Positions 1-5,533 of a stretch of 8,682 bases of DNA are shown here, in pieces (the first letter of the stretch is position 1; each line of letters begins with the position of its first letter). The stretch is from assembly GCA_018695085.1 (NCBI GenBank), contig JABHOU010000400.1, positions 1 through 8,682 of the forward strand, written 5' to 3'. The position numbers were made by a program, and so were the translations under genes. The stretch is from Opitutia bacterium (GTDB lineage: Bacteria > Verrucomicrobiota > Verrucomicrobiia > Opitutales > Seribacteraceae). The notes under the pieces were generated by a model. It was not told the DNA's origin. It saw only the letters and a list, made by a program, of their open reading frames with translations, and did not search any database.

Positions 1-939
1 AAGGCGACCGCTGATTTTACTGGAGTTACGGGTGTTTCGGAGATACTGGAGGGTTCCGGTGTACTGGACACGGGCTCTCGCTCTCATTCCGTTCGCATTC
101 ACGGCATAAGGGCAAGTGACCATGTCGCGGTTTCCGACTTGGAAGATCAGGTAATCAACGGCAGCATGAAAAACTTCAGAGACGACAGACTAGGGATCCT
201 TGTAGGCAATCGCATCGCCGAACGCCTTAGGCTGGAGCCCGGCGATCGCGTTATTCTCGCGGGTTCTCACGAGTCCCTGAACCTTCGAGTTGCAGGCATA
301 TTCGAGACGGGCGTCAGCCAAATCGACAAAAGTCGCATCTACCTCGATTTATCCACCGCCCGCTCCTTTCTCCGCAAGCCGCACGGTGGCTCAGTCTTTC
401 AAGTGGGGATTCGCCAACCCGAAAACGCACCTGCCTTGGCCGCCCAGATGCAGGAGACTTTCGCGCACCGCGTGGTCAGTTGGCAGGAAAGGGAAAAAGT
501 ATGGCTCGACGTATTCAAGGCTCTCCGAGTTTCCTCTGCCATAACCGTCTCCACCATCATCCTTCTGTCCGGTCTGGGCATGTTCAACGTCTTCGCCATC
601 ATGGTCATCGAAAAGACACGAGATGTTGCCATCCTCCGCTCCATGGGTTTCACGCCCGCAGATGTCTCTCGCATATTCCTTTGGCAAGGAGCACTCGTCC
701 TTGCATTGGGCATAGTACTAGGGTGCGCCCTTGCCGCTCTCGCTACTTACGGGATATCTCGCATCCCTCTTCGTATCCGCGGAATCTTCTCCACCGACAG
801 CTTCGTCGTAAACTGGGACGTCTCTCATTATCTCTGGGCAGTCGCCATCGCCGTAATCGTGGTGGGTGTGGCCAGTTGGATACCCGCTCGCCGGGCAACT
901 CGCATAGAGCCCGCCAGAATCATTCGCGAAACCTTGTGA
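1..939 (+). CDS. LolC/LolE-type lipoprotein-releasing ABC permease, 3' part (5' end outside window)
   Basis: This inner-membrane permease subunit is expected to pass outer-membrane lipoproteins to the periplasmic carrier, powered by the ATPase encoded next. The frame is open from base 1 (312 residues visible), so the TTG at 139 is not the true start. The N-terminal transmembrane helix and part of the periplasmic domain lie outside the window. Residues 1 to about 175 look like a MacB/FtsX-type periplasmic domain. Three hydrophobic segments follow, near residues 177-202, 226-250 and 276-294. The cytoplasmic stretch EKTRDVAILRSMGF (about 204-217) matches the coupling region of LolC/LolE proteins, and the C-terminus PARRATRIEPARIIRETL is typical of FtsX-family permeases. 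The stop overlaps the start of the ATPase gene in GTGA, so the two are almost certainly co-translated. LolC, LolE or a single combined homologue cannot be told apart here; a MacB-like exporter is less likely because of the ATPase's LolD-like Q-loop. Confidence 0.88.
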   Translation, partial: KATADFTGVTGVSEILEGSGVLDTGSRSHSVRIHGIRASDHVAVSDLEDQVINGSMKNFRDDRLGILVGNRIAERLRLEPGDRVILAGSHESLNLRVAGIFETGVSQIDKSRIYLDLSTARSFLRKPHGGSVFQVGIRQPENAPALAAQMQETFAHRVVSWQEREKVWLDVFKALRVSSAITVSTIILLSGLGMFNVFAIMVIEKTRDVAILRSMGFTPADVSRIFLWQGALVLALGIVLGCALAALATYGISRIPLRIRGIFSTDSFVVNWDVSHYLWAVAIAVIVVGVASWIPARRATRIEPARIIRETL

Positions 940-1634
940 ACGATCAAGAAGAGAGCAAGAATCCGATTCTTCGGGTCGAAAACCTCAGCCATTCCTTCGG
1001 GCAAGGCGAGAGCAGAGTGCATGCCCTAAGGGGCGTGTCTTTCGAGGCGAGGGCAGGGGAGGTAACCGCCATCGTCGGTCCTTCGGGCTGCGGAAAGAGC
1101 ACCATGCTCTACCTATTGGGTCTGCTCGACCGTCCCGACTCTGGTGAAATCTACCTTCGCGGCGACCCAATGGCTCAAGCCGACGATCCAACCCGAACCG
1201 CCCTCCGCAACGAAAGCATCGGTTTCGTCTTTCAGTTTCACTTTCTGATCAAGGAATTCACCGCCCGAGAGAACGTCGCCCTGCCACTCCGTAAGGGGGG
1301 CAAGCCGCCGGCAGAGGCTCATGCACGAGCCGATGCATTCCTCAGGGAACTAGGTCTCGCAGACAAGGCAGACCGCTTCGCCAACAAGCTCTCCGGCGGC
1401 GAGCAACAGCGCGTAGCCATTGCTCGCGCCCTCGCCAACTCACCCGACCTCATCCTGGCCGACGAACCCACGGGAAACCTCGACGCCGCCAATTCCGATC
1501 GAGTCTTCGACCTCCTCCTCAAATTCGCCCGCGAGGACGGTCCCGCCGTCATCCTAGTCACCCACAATCCCGAGCTCGCCAAGCGCTGCGACCGCCGCCT
1601 TCCCATGCTCGACGGAAAATTCGTGGAGGAATAA
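936..1634 (+). CDS. lolD: LolD-type lipoprotein-releasing ABC ATPase
   Basis: This cytoplasmic ATPase drives the LolCDE-type lipoprotein release complex. I chose the GTG at 936, which gives 232 residues, the usual LolD length; the open frame runs much further upstream but only as a shadow of the permease gene. The visible ABC motifs are Walker A GPSGCGKST (48-56), Q-loop Q100 in FVFQFHFLI, signature LSGGEQQR (152-159), Walker B LILADEP with E177, D-loop NLD (181-183) and switch His210 in VTHN. The QFHFLIKEFTARENV stretch closely resembles the QFHHLL.EFTALENV region of LolD, which separates it from other MacB-type ATPases. No Shine-Dalgarno site is obvious ahead of the GTG, so translation probably depends on ribosomes finishing the permease (4-base GTGA overlap). 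The stop codon lies inside a 7-bp inverted repeat. Confidence 0.93.
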   Translation: MNDQEESKNPILRVENLSHSFGQGESRVHALRGVSFEARAGEVTAIVGPSGCGKSTMLYLLGLLDRPDSGEIYLRGDPMAQADDPTRTALRNESIGFVFQFHFLIKEFTARENVALPLRKGGKPPAEAHARADAFLRELGLADKADRFANKLSGGEQQRVAIARALANSPDLILADEPTGNLDAANSDRVFDLLLKFAREDGPAVILVTHNPELAKRCDRRLPMLDGKFVEE

Positions 1635-1645
1635 GTCGTTATTCC
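1628..1645 (+). terminator. Perfect 7-bp hairpin over the lolD stop codon
   Basis: GGAATAA (1628-1634), loop GTCG, TTATTCC (1639-1645) form a perfect 7-bp stem with a 4-base loop. The lolD TAA stop is inside the left arm. It sits where two genes converge, so it may end or stabilise the lol transcript. The stem has only two G-C pairs and no T-run follows, so it is not a classical intrinsic terminator. Confidence 0.3.
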
Positions 1646-1673
1646 GGAGGGCTCCACCGGTTGAAGGAATAGA

Positions 1674-2435
1674 CTAGGAACGCCCTCTGGCCTTGCGGAT
1701 TTGGTCGTGGGCTTGGTTGATGCGGGCTAACTGGTCGTTTGCGAATGTGGTGAACTCGGGTGGGAGCCCCTTGGACTGGATCTTGTCGGGATGGAAGGCA
1801 GCGCATTTCTTGCGGTAGGCGGCTTTCACTTCGGCATCGGTAGCGGTCTTCGACACGTCCAAGGTATGGTAGGACTCATCGAGCGATATGGCGGCTCCGT
1901 CGGGATCGTCGGCAGGAGGGGCGTAACCCCCTTTGACCCACGACTGGACCGTACCATGAGGCAGACGTAAGCATTCCTCCCCTCGAAGGAGGATACGAGC
2001 CTGCAGTTCGCTCATCTTGCCGTCCTCGGATCGAGCCATCTCGAAGAGGCCTCCGAGGAAGGATTGGGCCACGGTTGGATCGAAGCCGATGAGCTTTCCG
2101 GTCTGGGCGAGGTAATCGTCGATCGGGACCTTGCCGTCCTTGGCCTTCCGAAAGACGTTGATGGAGAACTCACGCATCTTGTCGGAGAGCCCGAGCCGGG
2201 CCATTAGGCTCTCGGCGACATTGATCTCGGCCTCGGATACGCGCCCGTCAGCCTTGGCCACCTTGGCGAGGCAGGAAAAGAAGTAGGCTAGATAGAGGAC
2301 GCGGGCCTTCTTCTCGTCGGTGACCTCGGGGTTGTCCTTATCGTAGGCATGCCCCAGAGCAGCACCAGCCATTGCCCCGATGGGACCGCCGAACATGCCC
2401 ACGCCCGTACCGATGAGCTTTCCCCACCAAGTCAT
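1674..2435 (-). CDS. djlA: DjlA-like membrane-anchored J-domain co-chaperone (TerB + DnaJ)
   Basis: DjlA proteins sit in the inner membrane and stimulate the ATPase of DnaK through a C-terminal J domain. The 253 residues show the DjlA order: a glycine-rich hydrophobic N-terminus (about residues 5-28, with repeated small-residue spacing like the DjlA transmembrane dimerisation segment), an acidic helical TerB-like domain (about 45-155, with KADGRVSEAE at 61-70), a linker, and a J domain from about 187. The essential HPD is at 215-217, followed by KIQSKGLPPEF, the extended loop typical of DjlA. The ATG overlaps the TGA of the upstream sulfatase gene in ATGA; a purine-rich stretch precedes it but there is no clear Shine-Dalgarno site, which points to translational coupling. 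Pairing with a sulfatase gene is unexpected. It converges on lolD with 39 bases between stops. Confidence 0.88.
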   Translation of the reverse strand: MTWWGKLIGTGVGMFGGPIGAMAGAALGHAYDKDNPEVTDEKKARVLYLAYFFSCLAKVAKADGRVSEAEINVAESLMARLGLSDKMREFSINVFRKAKDGKVPIDDYLAQTGKLIGFDPTVAQSFLGGLFEMARSEDGKMSELQARILLRGEECLRLPHGTVQSWVKGGYAPPADDPDGAAISLDESYHTLDVSKTATDAEVKAAYRKKCAAFHPDKIQSKGLPPEFTTFANDQLARINQAHDQIRKARGRS

Positions 2436-3892
2436 GGTTTCTTCTTATTACCCTTCTTTTTCTTCAGCTTGGGTTTCTTGGGAGAGGGAACGGCCGTACC
2501 GGGAGCGTAATCGGGATTGAGCTCGGTGGGCACGGGAGCGTTTACCGCTTTTCGCCAAGCGAGCATGGCGGCATGAAGTTCCCGAGTCTTTTGCGGGTTT
2601 TCCTTCGCCAGATTTTTCGTCTCGGATAAATCTTCCGCGGTGTTGTATAGCTCGAGTTCTCCGTCTTCGAAAAACTCGATGAGCTTCCAGTCGCCCATTC
2701 GGATGGCAGCAGCGGGGGTAGTGCGAAAATGGCCGTGGCGGGCGGTGTAGCCCTGCAGATAGGCGGGAAAGTGCCAGTGGATTGCCTTGCGGGGGAGTTT
2801 GGTCTCGGCGTTTCGAAGGAGGGGTGCGATGCTTACGCCATCGAGTTCGTAGCCCTTGGGCGAGGGTGATCCCGTAGCCTCGAGGAGGGTGGGATAGAGG
2901 TCGATGCCGATTACATTTTCCCGGCAGATAGAGCCCGGCTGGGTGACTCCCGGCCATTTCACGATCATGGGTTCCCGAATTCCGCCCTCGTAAAGCATGC
3001 CCTTGGATCCCCTCAGGGGAGCGTTCGAAGTAACACCGCCGTGCCCACCGTTGTCGGAGAAGAAAATGACGAGGGTATTGTCGGACAGTCCGAGTTCATT
3101 CAGTTTTCCGAGGACGGCGCCAACGCTGTCGTCCGTACTCTCGATCATGGCGGCGTAGGCGGCATTCTTGTGTCGTTCAGTCGGTTTCTTGGCCTGGTAC
3201 TTCTTCTTGAGTTCGGGCTTGGCCTGAATCGGGGTATGAACCGAATAATGAGTCAGGTAGAGGAAGAAGGGCTTGTCCTTGTTGGTTTCGATGAATTTGC
3301 ATGCCTCGACACCCAGTCGGTCGGTCAGGTATTCGCCCTTTTCCTTGTTTTCAAGATTGGGATACTTGTACGGACTGTGATAGCCGCCTCCGCTGGGACT
3401 GCCCCAAGACTTGCCCGCGACGTTTACGTCGAAACCTTGCGTGGTTGGATCATCTCCCAAATGCCATTTCCCCATGGTGGCAGTGACGTATCCGGACGGC
3501 TTGAGGGCTTCGGCGATAGTGACGAACTTTTCCGCCAAATGGGTCGTATTCTTGATGGGAATCAGCTTCCGTTGCTTGGAGGAACCCCGATCGGAATTCC
3601 CAACGGTGTATACCCCATGCCGTGGAGAATACTTGCCGGACATGAGGCAGGCTCGACTTGGAGCACAGTTTGGGGCGTTGGCATAGGCGTTCATGAAGAC
3701 CATGCCGTCTTTCGCTAGTTTGTCGACATGGGGGCTTTCGTAGTATTTCGATCCCATGAACCCAAGGTCGGTCCAACCGAGATCGTCGATGAAAAAGAAC
3801 ACGACGTTTGGCTTGGACGCCCGATCCGCCCCGAAAAGCGTTCCGGAAAAGAGTATAGCAAAGGCGACAAGAATAAACCTAATAAAAGTCAT
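2432..3892 (-). CDS. Secreted formylglycine-dependent sulfatase (arylsulfatase A-like, Cys-type)
   Basis: This is a sulfatase hydrolysing sulfate esters, probably of a polysaccharide, in the periplasm or outside the cell. The 486 residues begin with a hydrophobic signal peptide (about 1-22, probable cleavage after GTLFGA). Metal-binding D36-D37 lie in FFFIDDLGW. Cys76 starts CAPSRACLMSG, the signature whose Cys is converted to formylglycine. The second signature GKWHLGD is at 141-147, and FFSDNGG (D280, N281) and LRGSKGMLYEGGIREP (K297) complete the active-site set. It is therefore an apparently complete S1-family enzyme of the type abundant in Planctomycetes and Verrucomicrobia; substrate cannot be read from sequence. 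The C-terminus ends in a strongly basic, Lys-rich tail (about 471-486). The start is ATG at 3892 with only a weak AGG upstream. No maturase gene is in the window. The stop overlaps the djlA start. Long antisense frames inside it are shadows. Confidence 0.95.
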   Translation of the reverse strand: MTFIRFILVAFAILFSGTLFGADRASKPNVVFFFIDDLGWTDLGFMGSKYYESPHVDKLAKDGMVFMNAYANAPNCAPSRACLMSGKYSPRHGVYTVGNSDRGSSKQRKLIPIKNTTHLAEKFVTIAEALKPSGYVTATMGKWHLGDDPTTQGFDVNVAGKSWGSPSGGGYHSPYKYPNLENKEKGEYLTDRLGVEACKFIETNKDKPFFLYLTHYSVHTPIQAKPELKKKYQAKKPTERHKNAAYAAMIESTDDSVGAVLGKLNELGLSDNTLVIFFSDNGGHGGVTSNAPLRGSKGMLYEGGIREPMIVKWPGVTQPGSICRENVIGIDLYPTLLEATGSPSPKGYELDGVSIAPLLRNAETKLPRKAIHWHFPAYLQGYTARHGHFRTTPAAAIRMGDWKLIEFFEDGELELYNTAEDLSETKNLAKENPQKTRELHAAMLAWRKAVNAPVPTELNPDYAPGTAVPSPKKPKLKKKKGNKKKP

Positions 3893-3950
3893 TTACCTAG
3901 GAGAACCCGAAGTCGCGTCCTCGTCAAGTGGGTAGAGACCCTATGCAGCC

Positions 3951-4406
3951 TTAATGGCTAGAGGAGCAGGGTTCGTCTTTTTCGTTGTGACTGCAGACGG
4001 GGCAACTCTTGCAAAAGCGAAGGTTCAACCAATGCCCGGAAGCAAGCGAGATTCCTGCGCAGGCGGCAAAAAGGTAATGGGCGACCTCAATCGTCCCGGC
4101 ATGGGAATGATCGTGACCATGTCCATGGGCATCCGGCCGAAGAAGAAGAAAGACCAATCCAAGCCCGAAAGCAAGAGGCACCCAGAATCGTCGATGTTGC
4201 AAGTAACCGCGAAACAAAGTGGGACCGGCAATTAAAAGGGAAGCGGCAACCACAGTTTCCTCGAAACCTTCCGTCCAAAAGAATGAGCCAGCCAACAAAG
4301 GCAGAAACGGAAGGAGAATCGGAAGTGCGATGCAATGAACCGCACAAAGAAAAGACACGAACATGCCCGCGCGATCGAAACGTTCCCAAGATAATGCTTT
4401 AATCAT
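3951..4406 (-). CDS. MerC-family membrane protein with His-rich loop and Cys-rich tail
   Basis: MerC-domain proteins are small inner-membrane proteins, first known for mercuric ion uptake; many relatives occur without mercury genes and have no settled role. I chose the ATG at 4406 (151 residues) over a TTG 11 codons upstream because AGGG lies 8 bases ahead of it. Near the N-terminus DRAGMFVSFLCAVHC carries the MerC Cys pair (C21, C25) with His24, followed by Pro-rich LPILLPFLP. Four hydrophobic segments lie near residues 15-38, 50-66, 73-90 and 108-124. The loop DAHGHGHDHSHAG has five alternating His (94-102), and the tail has C132, C135, C138 and C147. These suggest metal binding. No merR, merT, merP or merA is nearby, so mercury resistance is not supported; zinc or another soft metal is equally possible. 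It lies 58 bases upstream of the sulfatase and 69 downstream of the HAD gene. Confidence 0.8.
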   Translation of the reverse strand: MIKALSWERFDRAGMFVSFLCAVHCIALPILLPFLPLLAGSFFWTEGFEETVVAASLLIAGPTLFRGYLQHRRFWVPLAFGLGLVFLLLRPDAHGHGHDHSHAGTIEVAHYLFAACAGISLASGHWLNLRFCKSCPVCSHNEKDEPCSSSH

Positions 4407-4411
4407 AAAAC

Positions 4412-4430
4412 AATCCCTAAAAAAGGGAAT
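4412..4430 (-). promoter_or_regulatory. Ribosome binding site of the MerC-like gene, inside a small hairpin
   Basis: On the minus strand AGGG (4418-4415) stands 8 bases ahead of the ATG at 4406 and decides that start over the upstream TTG. The same bases form a 5-bp stem: TCCCT (minus strand, 4428-4424), a five-T loop, and AGGGA (4418-4414). The site could therefore be partly masked in the mRNA. The stem is short, so regulation is only a possibility. Confidence 0.4.
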
Positions 4431-4434
4431 TGCC

Positions 4435-4456
4435 CGCAAAATGCAAGTTCTTTGCG
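4435..4456 (-). terminator. Inverted repeat after the HAD gene
   Basis: CGCAAA (4435-4440) and TTTGCG (4451-4456) form a 6-bp stem with a 10-base loop, starting about 20 bases past the stop of the HAD-like gene. On the minus strand a T6 run follows about 10 bases after the stem (4424-4419). The distance is too long for a standard intrinsic terminator, so it may be a weak terminator or part of the MerC gene's leader. Confidence 0.25.
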
Positions 4457-4475
4457 TTAAGGAAATCGAACAAGC

Positions 4476-4925
4476 TTAGCGGCGAGCATTCGCCTGCATC
4501 GGCGTAACGGGATTCCCCGTGTTGGGAATGACCTGCACGGCACGATCGTCCCACAACTCGATCATGTCCATGTCCTTGGCGTTGGTGACCTCCAGATCAG
4601 GCAGACCATGCTTCTTCAACCATGCCTTGATCGGGGGTGTAGCCACTTCGGGCTCTGCGGCTCTTGCCGTGACGATCTTTACGGTGTACCCCATGCCTAC
4701 CCAGACATTAAGTCTTTTGACCATGTTCGGTACAGGTTTTCCGATATGCTCGAAACCTTGCCACGGTTCGGCCATGGCCAAAGTGCCGTCGAGGTCGACT
4801 CCGATCCATTGTTTTTCCTCGGCATCTTCGCCAAATTTATTTTCGTCAGTCACGGGAAGACCTTTTGCATAGGGAACTCTGACCTTTGGTGTGGACGAGA
4901 AGAGGTTTTTCAGCGCTTGAAACAC
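4476..4925 (-). CDS. Small capless HAD-like hydrolase (phage/bacterial family)
   Basis: This is a small cytoplasmic member of the haloacid dehalogenase superfamily, probably a phosphatase of unknown substrate. The 149 residues carry motif I VDLDGTLA (nucleophile D44, acid D46), motif II VTARA (T86), a plausible motif III Lys117 in TNAKDMD, and motif IV WDDRAVQV (D126, D127). There is no room for a cap domain. The pattern GVDLDGTLA, HIGKPVPNMV, PIKAWLKKHG, NAKDMDMIELWDDRAVQVIPNTG fits a family I know from both phage and bacterial genomes, annotated only as HAD or hypothetical. The first 38 residues are a polar extension. The start is GTG at 4925: an in-frame TGA stands 24 bases upstream, and the several upstream ATGs are out of frame. 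No Shine-Dalgarno site is visible, but a TATGAT box ends 6 bases before the GTG. It is divergent from the HELGH protease gene. Confidence 0.75.
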   Translation of the reverse strand: MFQALKNLFSSTPKVRVPYAKGLPVTDENKFGEDAEEKQWIGVDLDGTLAMAEPWQGFEHIGKPVPNMVKRLNVWVGMGYTVKIVTARAAEPEVATPPIKAWLKKHGLPDLEVTNAKDMDMIELWDDRAVQVIPNTGNPVTPMQANARR

Positions 4926-4931
4926 AATAAT

Positions 4932-4937
4932 ATCATA
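4932..4937 (-). promoter_or_regulatory. Possible -10 element of the HAD gene (leaderless start)
   Basis: The minus strand reads TATGAT, one mismatch from TATAAT, ending 6 bases before the GTG start. That is where transcription would begin at or next to the start codon, giving a leaderless mRNA, which fits the missing Shine-Dalgarno site. I see no good -35 at 16-18 bases upstream, so this is a weak call. Confidence 0.3.
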
Positions 4938-4952
4938 AACAACATTTCATCG

Positions 4953-4958
4953 TAGGTG
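4953..4958 (+). promoter_or_regulatory. Ribosome binding site of the HELGH protease gene
   Basis: TAGGTG stands 5 bases ahead of the ATG at 4964, with the AGG core ending 7 bases before it. This supports ATG 4964 over the in-frame ATGs at codons 11 and 13. Confidence 0.5.
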
Positions 4959-4963
4959 TTGCC

Positions 4964-5533
4964 ATGCGTTCGGCAAGTCCTTTCCTTAATACCATGACCA
5001 TGTCATTGTCATCTGTGGAATTCCCTGCAGGCGCCGAAGCGCTTCCTTGGCTGGCGGCACTGTGGGCGGGCGTGTGGGTATTAAGGCCGATCGCCACCTT
5101 TATCCATGAATTGGGTCATGCCCTGCCGGCCTTGGCCTTCACTAAAGCCGAAGTAGAAGTAAGAATCGGAGAGTCATTTGCGAAATCTTTGACGGTTCTG
5201 GGGCGCTTCGAATTCGCTTGGTCTTTCCGCTCGAGCTTTACGGGTTTCACGCAATACCAAAGATCAAATTTAGGCAAAGTGCCTTTGTCGGCAATCATTC
5301 TGGGTGGTCCCATAGCTTCCGGGTTGGCCTGTGGGCTTGGCGGCTTAGGAACACTATCCACGACGGATCCTATTTGGTGGCGCATTTCAGCGGCCGCTTT
5401 TTTGTGCGCAAACGGCATAGTCTTTCTTCGGTCGGCGATTCCCGTGACCTTGCGACCAACCGAACAATTTCCCGACGGACCACCCAGCGACGGTCTAGAC
5501 CTATGGAAAACCCTTAGAGGAACAAGCAACTAA
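4964..5533 (+). CDS. Small membrane zinc metalloprotease-like protein (M50-like, HELGH)
   Basis: This looks like a short membrane-embedded metallopeptidase distantly related to the M50 (site-2 protease) group. The 189 residues have a hydrophobic segment (about 27-46) running into FIHELGHALPAL, with the zinc motif HExxH at H48, E49, H52. A second hydrophobic stretch has GGPIASGLACGLGGLG (114-129), like the conserved GGP-containing helix of M50 enzymes. A third (about 139-160) leads to PPSDGLDLWKTL, where D176 in SDG could be the third zinc ligand, as Asp of the NxxPxxxxDG motif is in M50. The polar region 61-105 between them has no recognised PDZ domain. No substrate is known. ATG 4964 has a good Shine-Dalgarno site. 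The gene is divergent from the HAD gene (38 bases) and its stop overlaps the stop of the ABC exporter gene by 4 bases. A non-proteolytic HELGH membrane protein cannot be excluded. Confidence 0.7.
   Translation: MRSASPFLNTMTMSLSSVEFPAGAEALPWLAALWAGVWVLRPIATFIHELGHALPALAFTKAEVEVRIGESFAKSLTVLGRFEFAWSFRSSFTGFTQYQRSNLGKVPLSAIILGGPIASGLACGLGGLGTLSTTDPIWWRISAAAFLCANGIVFLRSAIPVTLRPTEQFPDGPPSDGLDLWKTLRGTSN

Noticed and set aside
480..935. N-terminal extension of the LolD frame back to 480
   Set aside because: These codons overlap the permease gene in another frame and encode Arg/His/Ser-rich sequence unlike any ABC ATPase. The GTG at 936 gives the normal length.
3041..3718. 225-codon open frame antisense to the sulfatase gene
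   Set aside because: It lies wholly inside a sulfatase with all catalytic motifs, has no recognisable domain, and its composition is what the antisense of a GC-rich gene gives.
3922..3927. TTGACG on the minus strand as a -35 for the sulfatase
   Set aside because: No -10-like hexamer is found at 16-18 bases spacing.
3930..3941. GGGT/ACCC hairpin between the MerC-like and sulfatase genes
   Set aside because: The stem is only 4 bp with no T-run, which is within chance for a 58-base gap.
4407..4439. TTG start at 4439 for the MerC-like protein
   Set aside because: The extra 11 residues are not MerC-like and no ribosome site precedes the TTG, whereas ATG 4406 has AGGG at 8 bases.
3951..5533. Defence island or mobile element made of the MerC-like, HAD and HELGH genes
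   Set aside because: The genes are on different strands, no nuclease, recombinase, terminal repeat or defence domain is seen, and each has a plausible ordinary role.
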